From assembly GCA_003342815.1 (NCBI GenBank), contig PTEX01000119.1, forward strand, positions 1,973,032-2,037,031: 64,000 nt of DNA, in the 5' to 3' direction. Position 1 is the stretch's first letter, and every line of letters begins with the position of its first letter. Shown one piece after another: positions 39,286 through 53,800 of the stretch. The position numbers and the translations under genes were made by a program. Below the pieces are notes generated by a model. That model was not told where the DNA came from. It worked only from the letters and a program-made list of their open reading frames with translations, and ran no database searches. Origin of the DNA: Eudromia elegans (taxonomy: Eukaryota; Chordata; Aves; Tinamiformes; Tinamidae).

Positions 39286-40781
39286 CTAAATAACTAATAC
39301 AGGCTACTATAATTATGTGCTCTATCCTCTCTCCTTTCTCAGCCTCCTCAGCAAGCTTATTTTTCTTGATCTTGACATCAGTAAAATATTCTCACAAAAT
39401 GTAACTATGTTTTCATTCTGTAGTGACCCTGGATGTCATTCCTGAGAACTCTCTGACTCTTCTTTGAGTCTCTTCTCTGCAGAGCACGATTCAATCTTCA
39501 TCATCTGAACTTAGCTCTGTAGAGCAGAGGCACTGTCATGGCTAACCTGATACCAGCAAGAACTGAATATTTAACAATTTTTCACTTCTGAAGAAGGCAT
39601 TTACTAGCTTGTGGGGTTTCCTAAATCTATTTATTGTCAAGTTACTGCTGTGCATAATCAGTCATAACATTGTAAACTCAAAAGGATACTTTCATTTTGG
39701 TTCAAACAAGTCTTGTGGATCTGATTTACAAATACCACAAAAGGAACAACAACACAAGTCCTATCTGTAGCTGAAAGTAGGCAATATCCTACTGTGTTCT
39801 TAATTATCCAAGAATCCCTCAGTATTTGGCAGAGGGCAGGTGCCATTTTGTATAACATTTTGTGACCAGCATTTAAGGGGGCAATTTGCCATGAACCACT
39901 GACTTCTTTATGATAGCTCAGTCTGCAGAACAGGCTGCCCTGTCTTGGGACGGATGACGAGGAGAAGGTTTCAGCAGAGATGGGGAAAGGGAAGATGACA
40001 ACCCGGAAGGGAGAGAGCTGCTCAAACACACTTCGCAGGGAGAAGAGAGATCTCTGTCCTCTAATCAAATAGAAAGGAAGTGTAAGCACAGACTCTATTT
40101 AATCTAATTAAAGTGGTTTTTTCTTTTTTTTTTAAAGAAGATAACTGGTGTAGACTCTTACCTTAGCTGAAACCCAGGACAAAATAGGGTAACAAAACCA
40201 AGTTTGGACAAAAGGGGAGCAGTAAGGAAAAGGCCAATACTGCAAGAGCAGGGGCAGTCCTACGGATTCAGTGAGTAGAAAAAAGCCACTGGGGCTATCA
40301 GTAATTTGGTAAGAATGATGCAAAGTGAATTGAAGCTTCCCAGTAGGTACTTTTACCAGCTTGCAAAGTACAGGAGTGTTCAGCATACTTATCTCTACTG
40401 ATCTTGTACATATAAGATCTGGCAGATCCTTAGAATCATAATATTCTCTAAGATTTCCTTCTGTGGAACAGAAAACAGACCTTTAAAAGCAGCCGTTAAA
40501 AGTTTCAGAAGATCAGTCACAAAAGAAGGCCACATCTCCCAGCACTTCTCTGTGGAGCAAATAAATCATTGTCTGGAAGAAGAGTAAGTCCTTTTCCAGC
40601 TGTCATCTGGATACAGTGCAGTTGATGGTAGTCAAGAGGGCAGTTATAATCACCTCCAAATCTACAGAAATGAGAAGACAAGGAGAGGAGAGGTGCCAAT
40701 ATCCCTTCTGCCACGAGCCAAGGACAGCATCATCCTTCCCGATGAGGAGCAAGAGGAGAGTTTAGTGCCGCCTTCCTACTG

Positions 40782-40812
<31 letters not shown>
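40782..40812. repeat. A31 homopolymer
   Basis: Thirty-one consecutive A residues, the longest homopolymer in the window. I looked upstream for a retrocopied gene or SINE body that would explain it as an insertion tail and did not recognise one. A slippage-grown A run is the simpler reading. Its exact length may be unreliable in any assembly. Confidence 0.9.
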
Positions 40813-40815
<3 letters not shown>

Positions 40816-43800
40816 TATAAGGGAGACATTCTTTTCACAAGCTTTAAGACCATATAGAATGGCTATGGCTGACGGAGGAATCCTTTTCTCCAAGAAATTA
40901 TGTCCCTGCAGTGTGTAGCATATTGCCAGAGAATTGCTTCTGCTCGCAACCCAGAAAGAGGGTGCTTCCCCTCGCTATCACACGAGCTGTGTTTACTGTT
41001 CTGCTACAGCCAGAGACCACAAGAAGAAGAAACCCAAGGACCAGGAGAAGAGATCACCACTGCTTTACAGATCATTAATGGTAATATTTTATCTATGCTC
41101 AGCTTGCAGAAATAGAGTGGGAATGCTGCAATAACATTTTATGATTTACAGGGCACCAAAAAAGCCACTGATACCCCGGAAAAGCCTTCACCCTTGACAT
41201 TTCCAGAAAGAAGATGACGGTTACTACCAGATTTACCCTCCCCTAATTGGTGTTGGAGTAAATGCATTGAGATGCTGATATTATTATGTACTTTTGGAAA
41301 ATGATGACACTGTTTATAGTTTTGTTACTCTGCTGTTTAACTATGATGTTATGCCACTGCTATGCCAAAATCTTCAAAAATAGACTAGAAAGGGTGAGAG
41401 GAGTCAAAGGGATCAAAATACGGGAAACAAACTAGAGGAAGTACTCAGAACTCTATAAAATGTAACTAATGTTAAACAACAGGAAAAGTGAGGGCCTACT
41501 TCTACTGCCACCTTCCTGGGTCACCTTTGATTTCTAAGATAAATGCCACATATTTATTGTCTTCTGTCTCAAAGCATTTATTTCAAGGCAAAAAAAAAAA
41601 ATCATCCCCGTTTTATTTTCATGGGAAATAGTAGCTGAAAGTTCTGTTCGAGGTCACATTGCAAGTGAATTTCAGGAGCCAGAAAAGAAAATAAACTAGC
41701 ATCATTTTCAGTATCTTTCCCTGATCACTGACTCATGCAGCTTTCCCTCGAGTGAAGTAACTTCCATTGTTCTTTCAGTCTTAAGACAAGCTCTGGCTAC
41801 CTCTGCATCGAGCGGGAGGTGGATACTGTCCCCATGCACATCCCACTTCAGCTGTAGATCTTTGAACCTGCACCAGTTCCCTCCAAGACTGATAGCGCTT
41901 CCCTGGGAGTGCCACCGAGTCTGCAAAGCGCACAATGGGATGAGCTCATTGCTTTCTATAAAAGGTCTCTGAGAAAGAAGGATGGCAGTTTATGGCTTAT
42001 AATAAAGGTCGCGACATGGATTTCTCATATTCACACTGTAGTTTTAGAATGCTCACACAGCCCAGATCACAAAAATATCTAATCTTCTTGTGAATTTTGA
42101 GGCTTTGTAATCTTGGAGGCAGCTTACGTTGTTAAGCTGTTCCAAGTCACACTAAGATTTCACTCTTAATCAACTGTTGATTGTAATTGCTAAGTGTAAT
42201 AATCTGTTCCTAAATCCACAGTCCTGTAATGATATTAGGATGATCCTTTGCATTGCACTGGCCATGAGAGGCTCCAAGCAGAGAATTGATTGTTGGTGTA
42301 CAAAGCTCAAAACAAAAACCCATCCTTGGCCTGGCGCCAAAGCCTCTCAGGAACTGTTCAGCCAGTCCAGGGGCCTCCTGCAAGCTCTTGCATGAGGAAA
42401 GCAGAAAGGAACCACTAGAGTAGCACTTGGATCTGATAGAATATTTAGAAAACAAGCATATAGAATTAGGATTTGGCAAGGAATATATTTGTTTCTCTTA
42501 CAAGTCACTTTTTCTGTTTTTCATTATATAACAGTAATGAGTTACAACACCATAACAAGGCTGCAGTCCTTTACTACCTCAGTTCTAAATGGTGACACTT
42601 GGCAGTCCTTGCAGGGGCCACTGTATCAGCAACAACTAGAAGCTCTTTAGTATTGCAGGTTGAATGATTCTTTCTGGCTTTTCTTTTAAAGAAACTAAAC
42701 TTCTATCATGTTCTGTCTTTGTATGCACAGAATTTTTATTTTGAAAACACAGACAAATCCGATGTAATTATAAGAAACAAAGAAGCACATTCAAAGCCTC
42801 CAGTGAGATGGAAATGTGATAACAGTACCACATTAATGGATTTTTTTTGTCAAATGCATTGGGCTTTTTGGTTGGACAACATCTGTGCATTTTAACTTTT
42901 CATATCATTAATTCTCAAACAATTATTTCCTAGGTCTTTTGCTCAAAAAAGAGAACAATGTGCACATTTTAATTTCTCTGCCAAAATCCATGAAAAACAA
43001 AATGAAAACATGTCAGCTTACACCAGCTTAGTCCAAGTAAGAGTGACTGGGACGTTTATCTAAATTCCTTTCCCAGATATATACAGGTTGATGATTACAG
43101 GATCAAATAAAAGAAACCACTTCATTTCAAACTATATTATTTTCTAGAATGTATTTAGAATTTCATAGGTTTCTATTCAGAGCCTACCTAGGCGTGAGCA
43201 AGGACAGAGGCTTTTAAAAACTTTAAACAAAAATGCAATGTCACTCTTGGACTGGAAGGAGCTCTTATCTGAATCTTGTGCAGCACTGGAACTTGTCAAA
43301 ACTAGCAGAGAGGCTCTTGCCTCATGTGTGCTCTGCTCTATGTTCTTGTGCCGCCAACACTGCAGTCCACGTTTTCTGGAAGTGGAACCAGCAAGCCATA
43401 AAAGAAAATCTGTTGTCAACATCTCAAAAATTCCACATCTCAAAGCCAGGGTTTCAATAACTGCAAGAGAGGTTCTGAGAAAACAATTCTTTTTTTCTAC
43501 TGCCAAACGTGTGGTTTAGAGGCAGAGCTTCTTGAACAGTGTGAGGAAATAAGAAGACAAATTTAATTATAAATCGTGTGCGTGATATCATTTATTTTAG
43601 TAGAAATAAAAAAAAAAAAAAAAAAGAGATATATGCTTCCCATTCTGTCCTGTGAAGTTCTTTATATCCAAGAAATGAAGACCATGACTATATGGTATCA
43701 TGGTTGCCATGACCTGCCCCCCAGACTCAGGGGGTCTCAGCTCAGACCAATTATTGGATCACCTGCTCTTATTTTTTCTCTCTTAGTTTGTTTATCATCT

Positions 43801-44613
43801 GCCAGGAATAACAGGAGGATGAAAGAATATGCTGTTTCAAATTTAAATCTAGCTTTTTCAGTTAGAGCAGTACTTTGCAATTGACTTACTTACTTACTTT
43901 TTTTTTTTAAAGGATATATCTAGACAAGAGTGTGAAAATCAGCAATTGACAACTGCATTGAAGTGGCAGTAAAATGACCTTTGCATTTTATAATGAGCAC
44001 AAAAGCCAAATAAAAAGGCAGAGGGCAAGGAATAGGAATAAGCATGGCTCTGTGAAAATGTGGGGGCTCCTTAACCACCCTGCGGAATAAAACTAACACA
44101 TAATCCTTGGATGAATTGAAAGAGGAGCTATAATGCAATTGTAAGGTGAACTGAATGGACATTTAGAGCCTATTTTGTTATACTTTTGATTTTTTTGCTC
44201 CTTTCATGTAGCAGAAAAAGATCGGGTAGATGTGGAATGGTCGTTGAGCTGAGGGAAAATATAAAGCAGCTGAAAGGAGCGCAGTGTACTTTCACAGTGA
44301 GGCCACAGAGTTCCCTCTCCACCTCACTTCTGCAGGTGTAATTGAGCATTTTACAGATCATCCCTGCCACAGTGCATGAATAATTACATCTGTCCAAGAC
44401 CAGAATGCACATGCATTATCTACAAAGGCAAACAGTTCACAAATGCAGGCAAGGTTTCTGCTCAGACCATTTTCAAATGTTGGAAGAGAAAAGATCAGAG
44501 ATTTCAGATTTTCTGATCCCAGATGAACTACCAGATTCCAGAAACATATCTTAGAAAAAAAAAAAATTATTCTCATTTTAGTGCATTCTCCCTTTTGGAG
44601 AACCTTTTTTGAG

Positions 44614-44635
44614 AAAAAAAAAAAAAAAAAAAAAA
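44614..44635. repeat. A22 homopolymer
   Basis: Twenty-two consecutive A residues. A second A run lies about 50 bases upstream near 44552-44563. No retrotransposon body is recognisable next to either. Confidence 0.9.
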
Positions 44636-47600
44636 GCTATATAACTCGATTAGAATAACTAGAATCACCTAACCCCAACAGAAATGCCTTGTTTTTTGAA
44701 GTAAGTTTCAGGACTTGCAGCATCCAGATTCTGTAAAAAGCCACTCCTGTGGTAGATTCATTTGCAATACTGAAGACTCCCTCCTGATCGATCCTCCGGC
44801 ACAAGCCACGGAGCCAGGAAGCCCTAACCCTGTATGTGATACAGGCTCCCCTGGGAAAGCATACCGGCTTGATCCTGAGATATTAAGCACCTGGGTTGAG
44901 ACACAGAGGTGCCCCACTTGCATTAATTTCTGCTGAGGTCTCTTTCTGTAACCATTTGTCTCTGCTGCTTTGTGGTGAGGGGAGGGAATCATGTGGAGCA
45001 GTTGGGATGTCGCAATATTGGCTCGCGCTGCTCATGCACCAGGCACAACTGGTAGCACTGGGTCAGTGGTGTTGTTAGCTGGTCCTCCATGTGTATAAAA
45101 GCCCAGGAAACAAAGGCTTGTCTGTGAGGGCCACGCTCTTTAATGAGGTGGGTAGGATTCCTGGAGGGACTAGGCACAAATCTACCCGTCCTGGGCTCAA
45201 ACACGCAAACACAGACTGTTACTGTTGCTTGTGAAGAGCCCTTCCAGTAATTGAAAGAACCTGCTAACCTCTTAAAACATTTACAAAGTAAATGAAAAGA
45301 TTTCAGAAGAACACTTTTGGGACACAAGTAATGACATAACTTCTGTAGGTTTATACTACCTTTGCCAATGAATGTCCTTCCAGCTACTGATGACTAATAA
45401 CCGTATTGTTAGTAGGTTTATTTGCACAGGGAGAGCTCTGAGGCAGCATTTAGCACAGGACACCAAAGCCTCTGAGGATGTTTGTGCTCGCAGACAACAG
45501 AATGTAGGGATGACATTGCCCTCTCGTGGGTAATCGCCGAAACAGAAAATGGCAAGTCCTAGTCCTTGTGCTGTCCCAGTTGATTAATCCTCCAATTCCT
45601 GCAGGTGCTCAAAATCTTTTGAAAGTTTAAGCTCGTATAGTTCAGGTCATATAAAGTTGAGAACTCATTGCACAATGCAGGACCCGGTTAGAAAATTCAC
45701 CTAAAACTACACCTGTGAGGCTGACACTCAGAAATATCCATAAAAATGCTAGACATTTGAGCTGGGATGGCAGGGGCAAGGAGGAGAGGAATAATCAGAA
45801 GATAGACTTCAGATGTGATAAGGAAAAGCATCACATTTTATTGTGTTAGCCTAAAGCTAAGTTATAGAGCTAAACCATTGCCAGTCAAATCTGTTTGGGA
45901 CTACTTTTACTTTCAAGACACCCCTTCTTTTCTGCTTGTTACCAGTTTTTTTACATACATGGTTCAGATCATGTCCCCTAGGAGAGGATTTTTTAGTAAA
46001 TAAAGGGATGCAGGAGAGATAAGATCTATTGGAAAGCACATGAAAACTATTTATGGACTATTGAGAAATCTGTGATAAAAAGTCAGTGATCTGTTTGTTA
46101 TGATGGTTATAGAAATTAAAAGTGAGATTACACATCACAGACAGAGCTGATTTTGATGCTTGCTGGACTCTTCTCAAAAAACATGCTTGGCATTCACTAG
46201 ATGAACTAGTTCAGCTACTGAAACTGGGAAGCAGAGGAAGTGCAAAGTCAAGCAGCAGAGGATGGGCCGAGCTCAGTAACTTCCTAAACAGGTTTTGCCT
46301 TGAGCAAAGTACCTGGTTACTTGTGCCCTCAGATATTTCTGAAGTCTGCATTGTTATACTAGCCTTTAATCTCAAAATATCTTTATGAGGAAACACATGT
46401 CCTGTAAGAGTGACACACGCATACATACCTGCTCCTGGCATATGACATATTAATACACATCTTTTTATCAGCTCCAGAAGAATATCCACAGCTACTCTCC
46501 TTCACTGTGAGGAAAAGTTGCTGACAAAAACCACAGCAAAACTTTACAACCCTACATTAAGCTAGCAAAGTGCTAGCTTTAAAACAACCTGCTTATCTCC
46601 CATCCTCCCTATATAATTTTTTAAATGTCGCAACCACAGAGAAAAGTCTTACTACATCAAAGTCTTTGCTTTGTCTCAGTTTCAGTTTATTTGGACTACA
46701 GGATAAATACTGGAAGAGTAAGTTGAAAGAAAAGAAGAGAAAATGGAATTTTGTTTTATCTAAAGTCCCTTTTAAAGCAATATCTCTTTTAAAGAACAAA
46801 CATTGCTTTGAAGGTTCAGCTGCCTTTTGGAAAGGTAAGATCAGAGATAAGTGGACTATGTCTCAGTCCAAGGCACACAAAAAGAAGACACGTTCAGATG
46901 GCTGGTCCTTCAACATAACACAATAGAGAAAGCAAGCAACCACTTTTTTTAAAAAAATCTACCTTTATTGTTCGGATATTGTGTATGAAATACTCTTATA
47001 GACCAAAAAAAAAAAAAAAAAAGGGAAGAAATGTAGCAACACTGCAGCTCTACATGAAGTCTTAAATACATGGTATGAAAGTTGTGAGCAAAAGGATGGT
47101 TTCAAGTTAACGTTTATACACTTGCCAGCCTGTAGCAACGGGAACGATCACCAAGGTAAGCCAAGCAGTGCTGGAGCTGCACGTCCTCTGCACCGTCACA
47201 GCGCGGCTGCTGTTGAATATGAGAACTATGCAGCCTCCTGCCTGCAAAAGAAGCTCTCTGTGAGCCCCCTCGTGGCACTCAGTGTCTCTCCTGCATTGCA
47301 GGGGCCTAGTGCTGCATACATGTAGGATGCCCTGCTGCATGAATTTACAAGCATTGTTTGAAGTGTGTTAAATTCATTACACAGAAAGTAAAAGAAAACT
47401 CCAAAAAAGGCTTATCTGGCCTCATGGGCTGAAGTGGGTTTTGCATTCACTCCTCCAGCTACAAACCTTAAGACAAACTTCTATCCAAGGGGAGAAAGGT
47501 GGAAATGCCCCAGTTCACTGTTGTTACTTCCGGACCACTGCAAAACACACCCACCTGCCTTTCTCGCCCCACACTGCTGGTGTATTTGGGCTCAGCATTA

Positions 47601-50600
47601 CTGACCGCAATGCAGAAATATAACCTCCCCCATTCCAGATCACCCCACTCCTTTCAAATGTCTTCCCAATTGTTTTTCTTCAGAGCTGCCAGCTTTCCCT
47701 CTCTCGCAGCCCTGGCCTAAGCTCTCTGTTCAGAAGCCAGATCCCTGCTGATCTGTTCTTCCTGCTCAGCTGGCCCACAGAGCGCTGCTCCCACTCCCAC
47801 ACACAACCCTGGCTCCTGCTTACACAGATATTACGAACCTCGCACACAAACTGCTTTTACCCAAAATCTGCCAGGGGAAGACTCTGAAAGCAGAGACTGT
47901 GTCCTGGAAAAGGGGGTGCAGTTGCCTAAGCAGAAGCATTTTATGTAAGTTGTTACGGTAACCTATTGATGCTACCTTCTTCGTAAAACGCAATTAGGAG
48001 GCACCTGCAGAGATTCTGCACTCTTCATGTGTCCTACATGCTGCCTCTTCTAGACCTATGTCTTTTTGTTGTTTTTTGGGGTTTTTTTTTGAGTAGATAG
48101 TCTCTTTTTTAAGGTATAGATAACATAGTTTGCTACCTCGGTGCTTTTCATGCATATACACATTTTTTAGAGGGGAAAAAAAAAAGAAAAGCAGATGCAA
48201 GAAGGCACAAAACTGCTTAGCAATTACAGTTACAGGCTTTTTAGCTATTTCCACAGTCATGTAAAAAGCGGTAGTTTCCACATATTTCAGCCTGATGGTA
48301 CAACTTTTCACAGTCCCTTTTGATCAACTTTTCGAGTTGAGAACATTATAAAGGCGGTGGAGCTTTGTGGACCAGCCATAGATTACATACCATAATTCTG
48401 CAGTGGCTCTACAGACAGGCCCATCACAATTCTGTGTTCCGGTCCTGGCAGTTCTGCAAATCTCACGAGCAACCTTTCCAGACACTTTCATTAGGCTTTA
48501 TTTTCCCCATCGGTAAGGTGAATGCAGATTGTATCAGCTGCTTCTCCCAGGACTGTTGGGAAGACTGGTGCTGTGATGACAAAGAAATCTGGAAGGACGT
48601 GACTAGACAGGCAAAAAGTCTCATTATTATATTCTACCATCAAATAGACTCCTTTAGGTCAGAGATAGGGCTTAGTAGACTTTAAGGAAAGCAGATTAGG
48701 AAATAAAAAACAGCCAAAGACGAAAGGGCAGAAAGTGATAATCATCTCTTGTTGAAATAGGGGGTTGAGAAAAGAATTTAACAACCGAGCAAACAGACAG
48801 ATCTATTTACAAAAGAAACAGCAAATCAAAACAAACTTGAACAACGCTCATTAAATGCAGTAAAAACTGTTCTGCCTTTAGCCGCTGCCTTGTCTTCCCC
48901 AGAGTGGAATAATGAGGCATAATTTGGCACAATGTTTTAAAAGAAACAGAATGCTTTAGCCACTAAATAAGGCTTGTTTTTCTTTTGTTTAGGACAGATT
49001 TCCAAGTCTTCATTCCCTGGTCTACTTTACAGCTTTGTGGTGTTTAGTATTTGGAAAGACAGACTTTTCCACTAAACTAAATTAAAAAGCACTGCTGCAC
49101 TGTTTCTCCTAACAGAGGTATTTTCTTAGTAGATGAATCATGCCACTTAACTGAAGGCTAAGAACAGAACCTTCAAAATCCCCAACAGAATCTGCTATTT
49201 TTCTTGTGCTTACTAGTTTCCAGTACAGGGAAGAACAATGGTCTACTGCCCATTTTGCATTTATTTGAGTCTTAGCAGAAAAAACATTCTTCTTTTCATC
49301 ATTGCTGCTTTCCATTGATTTGCTTATACTCTTGTAACAGTCTACATCAGCCCAATTAAAGATTACCACATAGTGGAAAATAAAAATAATGCAAAAGTAC
49401 CGCTGAGGCGCATACACAGTATTCAAGGACAATGGCCATTATCTAAGCATGATTATAATCTACTTTAAATGGAGGATAATAGTTATTTTGTTCTGTTGCA
49501 GAAATCAATCTGCATTTTTATTTTCCTTAAAAATCATGGCTAATGATTATGTAAACTTTGGGGACATTCTGGATCAGGAATCAAAAATAAACCAGTAAAA
49601 AACCAGTATCCCTAGAGATCAATGCTGTGACCATACCAAAATGAGTACCAGAGAAAAATACAAATTTCATTGCAGGCCTGAAGATCATATCTGAAGCTTT
49701 GAACTACTTAAATCTCACTTAAACTCTCTTTGAGAACTGAGTAGGGAACTGACCCTCTCTTAGCACAGGAGAAAATTTCTCTTGAAGACTCTGGCTGGTT
49801 TTATAAGGATATCTGTGCATTACAGACAGGATTTCTGACCTCTTGTCCCAGGCTGTTCCCATTATCACATTGTATCTACACACTCCCACTTTCTTAAGAA
49901 GGAGCTGTGATAATTTCCCAAGTGCTGTAAGCAGTTTCAGACTTGCACTAAGAGCACAATCTCACTTTCTGAATCAGCACATTTTTCTTTTCTAAACTAG
50001 GAGGAGTGGTGGAAATAAAGAAGATTAACTGTTAAATTCATTTTAAATAGAAGCACTGTTTTATAGTTGCTTTTGTTTTACACACAGCAATAGATTTCCT
50101 GATATGATAAACTAGAAGGCAGAGAAACCAGAGTATTCACACTGGGGTTAGATTAAACCTTCTAATGCACCAGGTCAGTGAAACTACTTAATAATTTACC
50201 AAGCAGAGACAGAAGTGAAAGAGTGATGATCAATTTTCATACAGAAATCTGACAGCAGATTCAGGAAGATAAAAGAAATATGGAGCTTCATGAAAACTTT
50301 TCATGGAATAAAGCATAACATTCCAGAAAATAAAGTACTTTTACCCCATGAGCAATTGACCAGAATGAATAAGATTTGTCCTTCAAAGCTTTATTGCCTT
50401 TTAAAATCTCCAAAGTAAAATCTCCAATAAGGTGCAAGTTTTGCGAGTCTGTATTCTCGTTCCTCTCTCAATCACATTGTTCATGAAGACTGAGTTACCC
50501 TTTGAGGCTCATTCTGGCTCAGGGGCTGGTCTAAGGTTAACAGCTTGGAAAATATTTGATGTCTCTTTTTGGTAAAATGGATGCTTAAGCAACAGTTTCA

Positions 50601-50758
50601 CCTTTCAAGATGAACTAGAAGATATGGACCTTCTCAATGCGGTGTAAAGGAATAAAAATAGTACGAGAAGTGTTTTTGATGATCAAACCTATTAAAAATA
50701 GAATGATGAGTATATCAAGAAATCAACTTGAGAAAGACCAAATATTCAGTTTATGGTG

Positions 50759-50819
50759 TCCTTTCCTCCTTTTTTTTCCTCTCCTCTTTTCCTTCTTCTT
50801 CTTTTTTTTTTTTTTTCCC
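50759..50819. repeat. 61-nt homopyrimidine tract
   Basis: Only C and T occur from 50759 to 50819, with T runs, TCC and TTC units. Such a tract could act as the polypyrimidine part of a splice acceptor on the plus strand, but no AG followed by a credible exon was seen. It accounts for the phenylalanine-rich end of the open frame at 50637-50834. Confidence 0.9.
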
Positions 50820-53800
50820 AAATTCAATTTTTAGCTATCAGCTCATCCAGGGTGACAGATACTAACCATAAATATTTTCCTGTTTGGTCAATAGCCTTCT
50901 AGTTTTCTCAGAGTTCTTACTCATCTATGTTCAGCCATCAGTTATTTCACATTTGTCTTCAAATGGTTTTAATTATAGTCTCATTCTCAAGGAAATTATC
51001 TGAAGTGTTACAAAAATAAATTGAATTACCTTCATGCAATAACATACTACCGGATAGCTTTGGGGGCTGTAAAACAAATTGTTACTAATGAGATCATTGG
51101 ATAACAAACAATACACCTCAGTTCCAAGTGTTCAAAACAAACACATATATAAAAAAAACCCAACTTTTAAACTTCATTTATTTCACTTAAATGTCAGACA
51201 GACTCACTGATATAACTTTATGCATTCATTAAAAATATATCCACTATATTCATCACAATCTTTGTAAAATACACATAATAAGTATTTGCTCTTACTAACG
51301 CAAAAGCATTCCTGAAAATTTAGGAGCTAGTGGATATTCTGAAACCCCACACGTAACTGCTGCTCCAGTGCAAGCCCTTGCATTGACCTGATGTTTAGTG
51401 AGGTATGATGCCTGGCGAGATTTAAGTAGCCTGTCTCATGGGTACTCAAAAACTGTGAAACTCTTCCTTAGATAAACAACAACAGATTTACAAGTGAATT
51501 CTGAATATCACAAGGCAACAAAAAAAGATTTCAAAATGTGGGCATACATTGGGTCTAGGAAGAGGGTAATGTGACAAATGCAGTTTGCAGTCTTTTCCCT
51601 CCTTCACTTTACCTGACACAGCTCGGCTTTTTGGTAGGCTCAGACAAGGCTTGATCTCAGTGTTGCTCTTGCACATAGCAAGCACAAGAAACACGGCAGG
51701 AGCAGAGTCGGCTCTTCCTTTATCCCTTGCGGTACAGCGATCTACAATGGCAGGTATCAACCAGCCTGAAGGCCAGTGCCAGCCTGCAAACCCAAACAAT
51801 CCCCTTTTGCTTCTCCATCCCAGTCAGAAGCAGCTGGCTATGTCTTCTCAGCCTGTGCAGCACTTTAACACACGTTCCTTTACTACTGCAAGTGAAGAAC
51901 CTTCACAGCCCCAGTAAGTGCCATAGTTCTTTCCAACACGGCAGATTAACCCTCTTTTTCAAGCCACGCAAATGCCTCACAAATGCTGGGGTGTTAGTGG
52001 ATTTTGCACATGCTGAATGAGCGCGTCACCAAGCACAGCTTGTCAACACACACAGCTGGAAACATACTATCATCTATCCACTGCACTTCACTGTCACAGG
52101 TTTCCTTTAAGCTCTAATAGAGCACATACTTTTAACATGGCGCTGGTGTCCTCAGAGCTCATATATGGCATATATGGCATATTCTTTGGCAGAAGACAAC
52201 TAGATAGGCAACACTGTAGAATGATTGAAAATAAAGCTGTGTCAAAAGGAGCAGGCACTGGCAATACACCAGCATACTCAGGAATTTCAGAAGCACCCTT
52301 TAAATAATCTGAGTCTTCAGAGCCATCCCACTTTCTGCTGTTACATTCTACACATGGAGAAAATGGGAGCAGAAAAGCAGAATTACTTGCAAAGTGAATG
52401 AGATTGCAGCATAAGGTACCATTTGAATCTCTGAAATTTGTTTTTTAATCTCCAAGTAAGAAGTAAACATATCCAGTAGATGGCTGTGTATACGAAAAAT
52501 GACTAAAGGTATTCTTGTTTATGTCTAAGAACGCTGCCAAGGAAAGTCTGGGTGTCTTACCAGTCCTGTTACACTCCTGAATGAACACTCAGTTATTTCA
52601 AACTGTGCAACCTAAATTATTTTCAACCTCAGCAGTGTACTACTGTGCTTAAACTCAGTGGGTTTTTTTTTGTGTGTGTTTTGATAGAAGCAGTATTTCT
52701 CATATAAATTCTGCAGTTCACATTGACATCTTTTTAGCACCAGAGAGTCAAGAACTGCACTGTATTTGTGAAAAAATTAAGCAAAATGGAGGAAGTACAA
52801 GGCTTAAATCTGTCTAAGTTTGCTCATCTTTATGTTCATGGAGGCTGACAGGACAGAATGTAGGAATGTCCTTTCTGCTAATATCACCTGTGTCACCACA
52901 CATGTAGTAGTACCACGTATGTCACATGTCACTACATGACATGTAAGTGCTAGAGGTGACTCTTACCAGTGTCTGCTCTGCACAAGCAATTCAGTCACAC
53001 AAAAAGCAAACAGTTTTTGCACGGGTCAAAAATGTCATGGAAAGCAAAAGATTGTCAATATGTGCACCAACTGTTTTTCTTTGCCACCTATCCTCTAATT
53101 GCACAAAATTACTATTATTTTTTCTTGAACTTATCATCAATGGAGAGGCAAAATGAAATACTAAACATATTTGGAAAATGTATATTAAAAAAAACATTGC
53201 AGGCATTTGAATGGACAATGCCCATTTTAGATTTATATTTCTGCTGCCAAAACCTCATAATTATATATTTTGTTACCTTATGATTAAATAAAAAAAGTTA
53301 ATTTATATTTTCTACTCACAGAGGAAACCCAAGAGTCTTGATAAATTTCACTATTTTCTGCCTAGATATAAGTATCATGTTCCTATCACATTCTGGAATA
53401 AGATTTGTACATTTTTTCCCAGAGCTCCCAAAGGAATCTTCTAGAAAACAGACTCAAAAGCTAAAATAAGAGCTTGAAAAGTTCCTTCTACCACATCTCA
53501 AAGAAATATAATAATGTGATAAATATACTTGTATATAAATACAAATAAATATGTATTTTATGTGCATCTGGGTCATACCTCTTTAGGTAGCACTATTAAC
53601 TTTGTGGCGTGCAGCCTTGCGGAAACTAGAAGAAAGAGAAGAACTCGTCACTTGCTTGGTCTTTTCTGTTATTAGAACATTCTTTTATCTTACTGAGCTA
53701 CACTGAATGTAGCTGTTCTGTACTGTTTAATGTATATTTTACAGCTGTGCCTAGTAATGGGAACAGATACAACTTTCAACTTACACAGGTGACAAGGTAT

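Larger units (their letters stand above)
37300..50750. other. Intergenic, no supported gene
   Basis: No supported coding exon. The block contains several long A runs: 40782-40812 (31 bases), 43608-43625 (18), 44614-44635 (22) and 47005-47022 (18). It also holds AT-rich palindromic sequence at 39211-39285 and a slightly GC-richer patch at about 47110-47330. The longest frame, 39658-40089 on the minus strand (143 codons), has no domain, no flanking exon evidence and a biased chance-like composition. Confidence 0.6.

Noticed and set aside
39658-40089. 143-codon minus-strand frame
   Set aside because: No domain and no splice or promoter context; consistent with chance.
45094-45101. TATAAAAG as a promoter
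   Set aside because: The consensus matches, and another copy lies at 41957-41964, but no gene or conserved context follows either. Such matches are expected by chance in AT-rich DNA.
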